Of a stretch of 10,554 nt of DNA, positions 1-6,792 are shown one piece after another. Position 1 is the stretch's first letter. Every line of letters begins with the position of its first letter. A program made the translations under genes and the position numbers. Origin of the DNA: Pseudomonadota bacterium (lineage in GTDB: Bacteria > Pseudomonadota > Alphaproteobacteria > Micropepsales > Micropepsaceae). The stretch is from the NCBI GenBank assembly GCA_021808875.1, contig JAKBAU010000105.1, positions 1-10,554 of the forward strand, written 5' to 3'. Under the pieces are notes generated by a model. The model saw only the letters and a program-made list of their open reading frames with translations. It searched no databases and had not been told where the DNA came from.

Positions 1-540
1 GTCCATCAGCCCGTAATTACCCGTTGCCACGCCTTTATGGGCGAGATCCGGATCATCGAAGAAGCCGAGCCAACCCAGTCGGTAGTTGAAGCTGACGACT
101 AGGACGCCACGCTGGGCAAGCTCGCTACCGTCGTAATAGGGTAGCGGGGATCCACCTTCGACGAACCCACCGCCATAGATCCAGACCATCACCGGACGCA
201 GTACGCTGGGGTGAAGACGTTTGGTCCAGACGTTTACAGTTAGGCAGTTTTCGCTTTGTGGCAGAGAGGCCGCGAAACCACTGTGGACATTTTGCGGGCA
301 GATGGGACCAAATTTTGTGGCGCGGCGTAGTCCGGCCCAGGAACGCGGGGGCGCTGGTGGCTGCCAGCGCAATTTGCCGACCGGAGGAGCTGCGAACGGA
401 ATACCGCGAAAGACGTCCACGCCATGTTCGCGTGTACCAAGGAGCACGCCCTGGGCGACCCGGGTTTGCGGCGCAGCTGCCCACGCCTGCGTTGCAGCCA
501 CGCTAAGCGCGCCTGCAAGCACGATACCGAAAAATCGCAT
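1..540 (-). CDS. Type-B carboxylesterase, secreted (N-terminal 180 residues; runs off left edge)
   Basis: This is the N-terminal third of an alpha/beta-hydrolase of the carboxylesterase type-B (para-nitrobenzyl esterase) family, which hydrolyses carboxylic esters. The start is ATG at 540-538, just after a strong ribosome-binding site (GGAGGA, 550-545). Residues 1-21 form a signal peptide ending Ala-Trp-Ala, so the enzyme is probably periplasmic or exported. Family landmarks are the FRGIPFAAPPVG segment at about residues 44-55, a likely disulfide pair C81/C99, the SENCLTVNVW signature at 96-105 (usually E-D-C-L; here Asn replaces Asp), the oxyanion-hole GGGF at 123-126, and GNYGLMD at the window edge. 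The nucleophilic Ser (GESAG), acid and His lie beyond the edge, so catalytic integrity cannot be judged. It follows kup on the same strand after 51 bases and may have its own promoter. The family is certain; the substrate is unknown. Confidence 0.93.
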   Translation of the reverse strand, partial: MRFFGIVLAGALSVAATQAWAAAPQTRVAQGVLLGTREHGVDVFRGIPFAAPPVGKLRWQPPAPPRSWAGLRRATKFGPICPQNVHSGFAASLPQSENCLTVNVWTKRLHPSVLRPVMVWIYGGGFVEGGSPLPYYDGSELAQRGVLVVSFNYRLGWLGFFDDPDLAHKGVATGNYGLMD

Positions 541-559
541 GATTTCCTCCGACGGTTGC

Positions 560-588
560 ATCAGAGGCAAGGCCGCTGGTGTCGTCAA
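560..588 (-). promoter_or_regulatory. Possible sigma-70-type promoter of the carboxylesterase
   Basis: In the short kup-esterase gap the minus strand carries TTGACG (588-583), a 17-base spacer and TCTGAT (565-560). The predicted start site near 553 lies just upstream of the esterase ribosome-binding site. The -35 matches the consensus at 5 of 6 bases and the -10 at 4 of 6. The resulting leader would be only about 13 bases. The match is by eye, and readthrough from kup is equally possible. Confidence 0.3.
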
Positions 589-591
589 GGG

Positions 592-2553
592 CTAGATCGA
601 GACCTGGGTGCCGAGCTCAACGACCCTCCCGGGCGGCAACCGGTAGAAACGCACCGGCGACAGCGCCGAGGAGGCCAGCCACATATATAGCCAGGTCCGC
701 CACCGCCCAAGAACCGGGTGCTCGGACGGCACCATGGTTTCATGACCGATGAAGAAGGTTGTGGTTTCGATATCGAGCGCAAGACCGAAGGGACGGGCGT
801 CCTCGAGGATCTTGGGCACGTCCGGGGTTTCGAAGAAGCCGTGGCGGATATGTACGGTAAAGAAACCCTTGCCGAGCTTCTCTACCTCAATGCGCTTGTT
901 CGGGGCGACGAATGGGGTGTCCTCGACACTTACGTGAACGAGCAGGACGCGTTCGTGCAGAACCTTGTTGTGTTTAAGATTGTGCAACAGCGCCCCTGGA
1001 ACGGCTTCTGAGCGTGCTGATAGGAAAACTGCTGTACCCGCGACCCGTACGGGGGTTTTGTCGGCCCGTTCGAGAAACAGTTCAAGTGGCATTGATTCGC
1101 TGCGAATGCGGTCCAGGTGGGCGCGACGGCCCAGCCGCCACGTCTCCATGACGATGAAAACACAGGCAGCAATGAACAGGGGCAGCCAGCCGCCATCGAC
1201 GATCTTCATCGTGTTGGAGGCGTAGAACATCAGATCTATCAACCCGAAGAGACCGAATAGCGGATAGACCAACCATGGCTTCCATTTCCACTGTCGTACC
1301 GCAACGATGAAGGCAAGTATCGTCGAGATCACCATCACGCCGGTGACGGCAATTCCATAGGCAGCGGCCAGATGGCTCGAGCTTTTGAAGATGAGGACAA
1401 TGAGGACGACGCCCACCAACAGATAGCCATTGATGCGCGGTACGTAGATTTGACCGTAATCCGTTGCGGAGGTGTGGCGTACCTCCATGCGCGGCAATTG
1501 GCCAAGCTGCACTGCTTGCTGCGTGATTGAGTAGACCCCACTGATGACCGCCTGACTGGCGATAATGGTGGCAAGGACGGACAAGAGCACCAGAGGCACG
1601 TGGGCCCAGTCGGGAACGGCTGCATAAAAGGCGATCTCCGCGTTGTGCGGATTGCGCAGCACTGCGGCCCCTTGTCCGAAATAGTCGATGATCAGCGCAG
1701 GTAAGACGAGTCCGAGCCAGGCGTAGCGAATCGGTTGTTTGCCGAAGTGGCCCATATCCGCATAGAGGGCCTCGCAGCCTGTGACCGCCAATACCACCGA
1801 GCCCAGTGCGACGAACGCTGTGCCTGGTTCGCGGATGAAAAGATCGATCGCATACCATGGGCTCAAGGCCCAGAGGATTTCCGGGTCCCGGAAAATCGCG
1901 ACCAGGCCGAACAGGGCAAGGGCAAAGAACCAGAACAGCATGATCGGCCCGAAGAGTTGGCCGATCTTCTCAGTGCCGCGATTCTGGAACAGGAAAAGCC
2001 CGATGAGAATGACAAGGGTGCAGGGCATCACAAGGCCCGACAATTGCGGATTGCCAACGGTGATCAGTTCTACTGCGGACAGCACCGAGATCGCCGGCGT
2101 CAGCATGCCGTCGCCATAGAACAGGGCCAGCCCGAGTATGGCCATGAGCCCGATAAGCCATTTGGCGGTGCGCGAGAGCCCAGGGGAGCGGTGCGCAAGT
2201 GCCGCCAGCGCCAGGACACCGCCTTCGCCCTCGTTATCGGCGCGCATGATGAAGATGACGTATTTGACCGTTACGACAATGATGAGGGACCAGAAGATGA
2301 GCGACAGCGCGCCCATGATCGCCATCCGACCCGGAACCTGACCGCCGGTGGCGATCAGCGTTTCACGTAAGGCGTAAAGCGGGCTGGTGCCGATATCCCC
2401 AAACACGACGCCCAAGGCGCCCATGGTAAGCGCCGCCATTCGCCCAGGGTTCTGCAGGTGGGCTGCAGGGGCAATCTGTTCTGCTGTGGGTGGAGGCGCG
2501 ATCTTTTCGCCTTCCTCCAGTGGGTCGGTCGGTACGGGTTTTGGATCGCTCAC
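592..2553 (-). CDS. kup: Kup low-affinity potassium transporter
   Basis: Kup is an inner-membrane K+ uptake protein of the KUP/HAK/KT family, thought to be a K+/H+ symporter. The protein aligns by eye along its whole length with E. coli Kup: the first-helix motif GDIGTSPLY (about residues 52-60), MRADNEGEGG, FFYGDGMLTPAIS-like and YADMGHFGKQPIR segments, SQAVISG, LAAAYGIAVTG, MHNLKHNKVLHERV-like (here LLHNLKHNKVLHERV) and the terminal VVELGTQVSI. About 12 hydrophobic segments fill the first 420 residues; a soluble C-terminal domain follows. The start is uncertain. I chose GTG at 2553 (653 residues, MSDPKPV). The same frame stays open to a TTG at 2604, which would add 17 residues containing a CSNC motif. 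Neither has a strong Shine-Dalgarno, and the next Met is 38 codons further in. The hydrophilic N-terminal tail of about 35 residues is longer than in E. coli. The gene is intact and no regulatory motif is evident upstream. Confidence 0.95.
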   Translation of the reverse strand: MSDPKPVPTDPLEEGEKIAPPPTAEQIAPAAHLQNPGRMAALTMGALGVVFGDIGTSPLYALRETLIATGGQVPGRMAIMGALSLIFWSLIIVVTVKYVIFIMRADNEGEGGVLALAALAHRSPGLSRTAKWLIGLMAILGLALFYGDGMLTPAISVLSAVELITVGNPQLSGLVMPCTLVILIGLFLFQNRGTEKIGQLFGPIMLFWFFALALFGLVAIFRDPEILWALSPWYAIDLFIREPGTAFVALGSVVLAVTGCEALYADMGHFGKQPIRYAWLGLVLPALIIDYFGQGAAVLRNPHNAEIAFYAAVPDWAHVPLVLLSVLATIIASQAVISGVYSITQQAVQLGQLPRMEVRHTSATDYGQIYVPRINGYLLVGVVLIVLIFKSSSHLAAAYGIAVTGVMVISTILAFIVAVRQWKWKPWLVYPLFGLFGLIDLMFYASNTMKIVDGGWLPLFIAACVFIVMETWRLGRRAHLDRIRSESMPLELFLERADKTPVRVAGTAVFLSARSEAVPGALLHNLKHNKVLHERVLLVHVSVEDTPFVAPNKRIEVEKLGKGFFTVHIRHGFFETPDVPKILEDARPFGLALDIETTTFFIGHETMVPSEHPVLGRWRTWLYMWLASSALSPVRFYRLPPGRVVELGTQVSI

Positions 2554-2676
2554 TGTCGCTCGGCAGTTGGAACATCTGTTTGTGGCGGTAACGGAATAGC
2601 CCAAATCCGGATCAGATGTCTCGCCGGTCCCCTCATGCTTTGGCGAAGGCCCCTCCCCCTGTCGCTGTGCGTGAGG

Positions 2677-2693
2677 ACCCCCCTTGGGGGGGT
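2677..2693. repeat. C6-TT-G7 palindromic tract upstream of kup
   Basis: Six C, two T and seven G form a near-perfect palindrome flanked by A and T. It lies 120-140 bases upstream of the chosen kup start and downstream of the CHAP gene. The two-base centre makes a tight hairpin unlikely, although a four-base loop with five G-C pairs is possible. It could be part of a terminator, a protein-binding site, or chance in GC-rich spacer DNA. No T-run follows on either strand. Confidence 0.35.
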
Positions 2694-2702
2694 GACCATA
2701 GT

Positions 2703-2763
2703 CTGCCCAAGACCGCGGGCAAAGCAGGGCGTGGCAGAATAGCGCAGTTGGGGTCTTGGGCAG
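2703..2763. repeat. Perfect 12-bp inverted repeat between the CHAP gene and kup
   Basis: CTGCCCAAGACC at 2703-2714 is the exact reverse complement of GGTCTTGGGCAG at 2752-2763. The arms are separated by 37 bases, and pairing ends at mismatches on both sides. The right arm starts three bases beyond the CHAP gene stop codon, so CHAP mRNA would carry the whole structure just after its reading frame. There is no U-tract, so this is not a classical intrinsic terminator. It may be a 3'-end stabilising or attenuating hairpin, or a footprint of a small mobile repeat. Confidence 0.5.
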
Positions 2764-2766
2764 TGC

Positions 2767-3288
2767 TCAATTGCTCACCGCGGGTTGCCCGGAGCGTCGG
2801 GCCCGACCCGGTCCGATAAAGCCTTCCACATGGTAGATGTGCGAACCCCAGGCTCCGGTCGCCAGATCGAAAACGCGCACGAGGCTCCAATCATTGGCGG
2901 GGCTGACGTCATATACCGGATCACCAAGATAAATGTTGCCGTCGTCAAGCCAATTGGCCTGGTCGACACGGATCGCACGCGGCCCGACGATGGCGCGGAC
3001 CACCGCCAGGTGGGCGCGAAAGGCTCCCGCATAATCGTCGAGCACCATCACAGCGCCCGTTTTGGGCCGCTTTGCGCGTGCGTACCGCCCTGCTGCCTGC
3101 TCCCACCAGGTCCAGGCATCACCATAAATTGGCAGTCCGCTTTCCTGACGGGCAAAGGGGACACACTGCTGCTTGACTGCTGGTTCCTCTAGCCGAGCCC
3201 CTTGTAGGAACGATGGCTGGGACGCGCATCCGGCCGCCGCGAGGCAAGCGGCCGCTACCAGGCTTATTCGGCGGACTCTATCGCCCAT
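2767..3288 (-). CDS. CHAP-domain lipoprotein (putative NlpC/P60-like amidase)
   Basis: This 173-residue protein starts at ATG 3288 with an AGGG just upstream, a short spacing. Residues 1-21 are a lipoprotein signal: basic MGDRVRR, a hydrophobic core, then Ala-Ala-Gly-Cys with lipidated C21. The rest is a compact CHAP domain, a cysteine-histidine peptidase/amidase fold that often cleaves peptidoglycan or amide bonds. C42 in QQCVPFAR is the likely nucleophile, H93 in AHLAVV the base, and N112 in ANW the polar third residue. The GDAWTWWEQAAGRY block and the VSPANDW block near the end are typical of the short alphaproteobacterial CHAP proteins I recall. Those usually read GHVAVV and VDHANW; here Gly becomes A92 and His becomes Q110, while the proposed catalytic residues remain. 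It is likely a membrane-anchored periplasmic enzyme. Its substrate is unknown, and activity is inferred from residues alone. Confidence 0.85.
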   Translation of the reverse strand: MGDRVRRISLVAAACLAAAGCASQPSFLQGARLEEPAVKQQCVPFARQESGLPIYGDAWTWWEQAAGRYARAKRPKTGAVMVLDDYAGAFRAHLAVVRAIVGPRAIRVDQANWLDDGNIYLGDPVYDVSPANDWSLVRVFDLATGAWGSHIYHVEGFIGPGRARRSGQPAVSN

Positions 3289-3361
3289 AACCCTGCTGTT
3301 CCGGTGCAGAGCGCGGATTGTCGGCGCTAAGACTGCGATTTCATGATGAAAAAAGAGTTAA

Positions 3362-4810
3362 TCACTCCGCGGGCGGCAGGCTGGGGGCGCGATCCGCCGC
3401 TGGGCGGTTGTCGGTCCAGCCCATGGCACCGATAGAGAGCAGCCCTGCGGCCGCGACAAGAAAAAACGGTACGCTGGAGGCCTGTTCTGCCAAAGCAAAG
3501 ACCGGCAGCATCAAGCCGGCAGCAATTTCAGCGCCACCACGCCAGCCTCCCGTTGCTCGGGCTCCGGCCTTGGGGGTGCGTACAAAATCCACCCGAACAT
3601 TAAATACAGCCTCCACCGTGGCCCATGTATTCGCCAAAACCAGTCCACTCGGAAAAATAATAGCAAGGATCAAGGAGCGGATAAGACCGGGATGACCGTC
3701 GCGTCCCAACATGATCTGACCGGTGTAAAGATAGGACACGGTGGCAAGGATGCCGAGGGCGGTTACGGCCAATCCGAGCGCAGCGACCGTCTTGAGATAG
3801 ACGACACCCATGGCCATCAGGGCAAGGCTGACGATGACACTGGCGCCGGCTAGGAGATAAAAGGCAAATTGCAGGATCTGGGCCGTCATCAAGAGTTTCA
3901 GACGCAGCGACAAGCCGCTGGTCCAGATCTCAGGCAGCAATTTGCGGGCGCATTGGGCGTGACCCTTGGTCCATCTTGCCTGCTGGGCCCGCCAGGCCGA
4001 TGCGGTTTCCGGTAACTCACCCGGAACTTCCAGGTCCGACAGCAAAGCCGAGCGCCAACCTTTCATGACGCAGCGCATCGACAGATCGAGATCTTCAGTC
4101 AGGGTGTCACCTGTCCAGCCGCCGCCGGCATCGATCGCGGCGCGCGCCCACACCCCGGCGGTGCCGTTGAAGGACATGGGCAGGCCGGCGCGAAAGCGCG
4201 CCTCCTGCTCGACGGCAAAGTGGCTGTCCAGCAGGATACCCTGGACGCGGGTCAACCAGTTGCGATCGCGATTGGCATGCGTCCACCGCGCCTGCACGTA
4301 ACTCAGTCCTGGGTCGGCCATCAAGACCGGGATGGTGCGGCGCAGGAAATCGGCAGGCGGAACGAAATCGGCATCAAAAATGGCGACAAAAGGTGCGTCT
4401 GAGTACTTCAGGCCGAAGGCCAGATTTCCGGCCTTGAAGCCGACACGCTCGCCCCTGCGCAAGATGACGCAATCCACGCCTTCAGGCACCACCTGCGCAA
4501 TGGCATCGGCCAGCTGGGCATGGTGCTCGGCCCGTCCATCGTCGAGGACCTGGATATGCAAACGCTCACGTGGCCAGTCCAGGCGGGCTGCAGCCGCGGC
4601 GACGCGTACCGCAAGGAAGCCCTCATCACAGACCGGCAATTGTACCAGGACATGTGGCAGTTCTGCGGGCGTGACAGTGGCGATCGCGAGCTTGCGCGGC
4701 CGTGCGAACCAGCGGATGAGTGCCAACATGCAGAGCTGCGCAGACAGCAATGCCAGCAACACCAATACGCAGGCGAGCACGATTTGAAGCATAAATGACA
4801 GGCCGGCCAT
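3362..4810 (-). CDS. GT2 membrane glycosyltransferase, mannan/cellulose-synthase-like
   Basis: This is a processive-type family 2 glycosyltransferase that probably polymerises a sugar from a nucleotide-sugar donor at the inner membrane. With the ATG at 4810 it has 482 residues. The frame stays open to a GTG at 4897, but that 29-residue extension has no membrane character and no ribosome-binding site. An N-terminal membrane helix (about 8-32) precedes the cytoplasmic catalytic domain. Visible motifs are LPVCDE (58-63), D90-D91-G92, the D146-A-D148 metal/nucleotide site, FNGTAGVW (214-221), T238-E-D240 (probable base) and Q276-x-x-R279-W280. About four to five helices follow from about residue 315. 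This arrangement resembles bacterial relatives of plant CslA glucomannan synthases. The first motif reads DDGRAE where these enzymes usually have DDSTD. No PilZ domain or cellulose-synthase partner is present. The family is clear, but the polymer is not. Confidence 0.9.
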   Translation of the reverse strand: MAGLSFMLQIVLACVLVLLALLSAQLCMLALIRWFARPRKLAIATVTPAELPHVLVQLPVCDEGFLAVRVAAAAARLDWPRERLHIQVLDDGRAEHHAQLADAIAQVVPEGVDCVILRRGERVGFKAGNLAFGLKYSDAPFVAIFDADFVPPADFLRRTIPVLMADPGLSYVQARWTHANRDRNWLTRVQGILLDSHFAVEQEARFRAGLPMSFNGTAGVWARAAIDAGGGWTGDTLTEDLDLSMRCVMKGWRSALLSDLEVPGELPETASAWRAQQARWTKGHAQCARKLLPEIWTSGLSLRLKLLMTAQILQFAFYLLAGASVIVSLALMAMGVVYLKTVAALGLAVTALGILATVSYLYTGQIMLGRDGHPGLIRSLILAIIFPSGLVLANTWATVEAVFNVRVDFVRTPKAGARATGGWRGGAEIAAGLMLPVFALAEQASSVPFFLVAAAGLLSIGAMGWTDNRPAADRAPSLPPAE

Positions 4811-5104
4811 GGCGGAGCGTTCGGCCCCCCTCTTCCGATAGATGCCGCCAGTAGCGGTGGCACCTGGGGAATAAGCCCGCACGGCGGCAACCCGCACGCA
4901 GCCGGGATTAAACTTTGGCGAATGTGCGTTGCGGCGCGAAATTTCGCAAGCCCCGTAAGTTGTTTACCGCGGCTCATGGGAGCTTGAGTGGCAACCTGTC
5001 CCGCACAGGACGCTTTTAGAACATCATGAGAACACTGGGGGCGGCTGCGCCTCAGGCCTGGCGTCGCCGGGCAGGCTCCCGGTCGAGGTCAGGGGAGCGG
5101 GGGC
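4811..5104. other. Spacer between the HlyD adaptor and GT2 genes, with one small hairpin
   Basis: This 294-base gap separates two minus-strand genes. The clearest structure is a hairpin at 4991-5013: CCTGT (4995-4999) pairs with ACAGG (5005-5009) across a five-base loop, with two to three more outer pairs after one mismatch. No U-run follows on the minus strand. The stretch 5030-5100 is very G/C-rich with short imperfect self-complementarity. I see no convincing -35/-10 pair and no intact small gene. The minus-strand frame starting at ATG 4977 has no recognisable product and runs out of frame into the glycosyltransferase. Confidence 0.4.
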
Positions 5105-5872
5105 TCAGCGGGCCGGTGTCACATCTACGGATTGACCGGGACTGAGGGGCATGCCGTCACGCGCTCGGGCCTCCAGTTGGAACACAAGCCTCTGCCGGCT
5201 GGCGGCCAAAAGGGCCATGGGGGGTGGGATTTGCTGTTGGCGGGCGATGAAGGTGATACGGGCTGTGATGGGCCTGGAACAGCCGTCACAGCGTACACGC
5301 ACCCGCTCGCCCAATCTAACGTTGGAAAACTCTGCCTGCGGGACGAAGAAGCGGACAAACACATTTTTGGCCGGAAGTACGGACATTACGGGCGTCGTCG
5401 CTGGCACGAACTGGCCGACGCGGAAATAGATGTCCTCTACCTTTCCCGACGTCGGGGCCACGACCCGTCGTCGTGAAAGCTGGAATTGCGTTGCGGTGAG
5501 GTTCGCCTCCGCCGCCTTTTCCTGTTTCATCAGCTGGCCGAGTTGAAGGCCGGTGCCACCGCCTGTTTGCGCGCGCGCGGAGGCAATCTCAGTCCTGAGG
5601 CTGGTGAGCTGCTGCCTGGCCACCTTCAGAGCTATTTCGGTTTGATCGCGGGCAGCAAGAAGCGCGGCATCGTCAAGGGTGAAGAGCACCTGCCCCTTTT
5701 TGACAAACTCGCCGCGTTGCACGTTCACGGATGCCAGCCATCCAGGCTTTGTGGGGGAGACAAAAATATCCTTGCCCTCGGCGTAGCCAAACCAGGGCTG
5801 CCGCGGCCCGCGCCCACAGCCGCAGAGCAGAAGGCCCATCATCAATGCCAGCCATTGATGTCTGCTCTTCAC
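5105..5872 (-). CDS. HlyD-family periplasmic adaptor (membrane fusion) lipoprotein
   Basis: HlyD/MFP adaptors bridge an inner-membrane pump to an outer-membrane channel. This one has 255 residues, starting at GTG 5872 with AAGGA about ten bases upstream. The N-terminus ends in the lipobox L16-C17-G18-C19, so the protein is probably lipidated and periplasmic. The order is classical: first lipoyl half-motif (about 36-67, GEFVKKGQVLFTLDD), a helical coiled-coil hairpin (68-134), the second lipoyl half (135-165, VVAPTSGKVEDIYFRVGQ), then a beta-barrel domain. That domain carries C195-D-G-C198, a motif I associate with the YhiI/YbhG-like branch that pairs with ABC-2 exporters. It is shorter than many HlyD proteins (about 320 residues), but it ends in the expected GQSVDV segment and looks complete. 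No ATPase or permease gene lies downstream; a glycosyltransferase follows after 294 bases. Any transporter partner must be encoded elsewhere, and the cargo is unknown. Confidence 0.88.
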   Translation of the reverse strand: MKSRHQWLALMMGLLLCGCGRGPRQPWFGYAEGKDIFVSPTKPGWLASVNVQRGEFVKKGQVLFTLDDAALLAARDQTEIALKVARQQLTSLRTEIASARAQTGGGTGLQLGQLMKQEKAAEANLTATQFQLSRRRVVAPTSGKVEDIYFRVGQFVPATTPVMSVLPAKNVFVRFFVPQAEFSNVRLGERVRVRCDGCSRPITARITFIARQQQIPPPMALLAASRQRLVFQLEARARDGMPLSPGQSVDVTPAR

Positions 5873-6231
5873 CTCATGTGCTTCCTTCTCGTTCCCGGCT
5901 TCCTCGACCGGCCGCGCCAGTTTCTAAAGCAGGCCGGTAAGCTCCAAAGTTAATTTTGCACCAGTCATAACGTGGCCAGAGCAAATCAGCGTCAAATCTT
6001 TCCTTTTGGTCATGTTGACGGGGCGCGCAATGGTTTTCGCCGGCATCAGTGCAGAGCTCGACCCTACCCGTGGTAAAATTAATGCTGAAGGGCCACGCAA
6101 GGTCGTTTGCAACTGGTCAGAGGATAGGCTTGCCGGTTATCATTTGCCACTTAGCCTCTCCCAATTGTCGCAGCATGGCGTAGAAAGGGACCGGCCCGCG
6201 TTTGCATCTAAGAACCTTGTGGAGAGCATCC
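5873..6231. other. Divergent intergenic region between the HlyD adaptor and small lipoprotein genes
   Basis: These 359 bases should contain promoters for both flanking genes. On the minus strand a TTGACG lies near 5998-5993, with TATGAC about 20 bases further on; the spacing is too long for a good sigma-70 site. On the plus strand TAAAAT (6074-6079) resembles a -10 but lacks a matching -35. TTGACG at 6015-6020 has no -10. Short open frames here, such as the one from 6006, carry no recognisable protein and lack good start signals. I therefore treat the region as non-coding regulatory spacer without a firm site. Confidence 0.4.
5907..5938. repeat. 7-bp inverted repeat upstream of the HlyD adaptor gene
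   Basis: ACCGGCC (5907-5913) and GGCCGGT (5932-5938) are exact reverse complements 18 bases apart, 35-66 bases upstream of the HlyD adaptor start. The arrangement could be a dyad operator or a leader hairpin in the adaptor mRNA. Seven G/C-rich matching bases can also arise by chance, and the arms are themselves partly palindromic. Confidence 0.3.
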
Positions 6232-6792
6232 ATGTCCAGAGCATCGCACCTTGGCGCTGTGGTCGCTGCCAGTGCGCTTCTGACGTTGACGGCGTGTGTC
6301 AGCCCGACGCCTTATAAGCCACGGACCTCGGAAAATCCCGACGGCTACAGTGATCTGCAGCTGACCGCCAACCGCTATCGCATCACCTTCTCAGGCAATG
6401 AGGTCACCGACCGACAGACCGTGGAGAACTACCTGCTTTACCATGCCGCCGAGGTGACGCTGCGGGCCGGCTACAGCTGGTTCATGTTCGATACCAGAAC
6501 CACCCGCGCGAAAACCACCTACATGTCCAACTTTGAAGGCTGGCCGGGCTGGGATGGTTATGGCTGGTACTGGCACAACTGGTGGGGTCCTGGCTGGGGC
6601 ATGGGACCCGGTTGGGGTGCGGGAGCCGGCTACGCCCAATCCGAGCCCATCACGCGCTTCAAGGCTTATGCGGAAATTGTGTTTCTCACCGATGCACAGG
6701 CCCGCAAAGAGCCGCGGGCGATCAATGCCCACCAGCTTGTCGCCCATCTGTCGCCGCTGATCCATCGCCCTAAGCCGAAGTCGGGCGGTTGA
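6232..6792 (+). CDS. Small envelope lipoprotein, CC0125/CC1285-like, with Gly/Trp/Tyr-rich segment
   Basis: This 186-residue protein starts at ATG 6232, five bases after GGAGAG (6221-6226). An upstream in-frame TTG at 6202 is less likely because it would put a polar stretch before the signal. Residues 1-22 are a lipoprotein signal with lipobox L19-T-A-C22. The following part (YSDLQLTANRYRITFSGN, then RQTVENYLLYHAAEVTL and GYSWF) matches what I know of the Caulobacter CC0125/CC1285 lipoprotein family, whose function is unknown. Residues 103-134 form an unusual low-complexity stretch with eight Trp among Gly, Tyr and Pro. After it comes ITRFKAYAEIVFLTD, probably a strand that completes the domain. 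The 3' end overlaps the convergent TusA-family gene by 23 bases. It is presumably attached to the outer membrane or periplasmic face; no enzymatic motif is visible. Confidence 0.85.
   Translation: MSRASHLGAVVAASALLTLTACVSPTPYKPRTSENPDGYSDLQLTANRYRITFSGNEVTDRQTVENYLLYHAAEVTLRAGYSWFMFDTRTTRAKTTYMSNFEGWPGWDGYGWYWHNWWGPGWGMGPGWGAGAGYAQSEPITRFKAYAEIVFLTDAQARKEPRAINAHQLVAHLSPLIHRPKPKSGG

Noticed and set aside
125..518. Several open frames on both strands within the left 500 bases
   Set aside because: They overlap the carboxylesterase frame, which shows a signal peptide, the oxyanion-hole motif and family signatures throughout.
1082..1858. Open minus-strand frame of 258 codons overlapping kup in another frame
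   Set aside because: Arg/His/Gly-rich translation without any family similarity; lies wholly inside the conserved kup frame.
1735..2370. Open plus-strand frame of 211 codons antisense to kup
   Set aside because: Composition is charge-rich and repetitive as expected for an antisense shadow of a membrane protein gene; no recognisable domain, and kup is certain.
2740..2751. TAGCGCAGTTGG, resembling a tRNA D-arm, inside the loop of the 12-bp inverted repeat
   Set aside because: No T-arm (GGTTC-type) sequence, acceptor pairing or anticodon stem can be built around it on either strand, and the following DNA is the CHAP coding region.
6006..6317. Open plus-strand frame of 103 codons in the divergent spacer, running into the lipoprotein gene
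   Set aside because: No ribosome-binding site, no family resemblance, and it overlaps the signal peptide of the well-supported lipoprotein out of frame.
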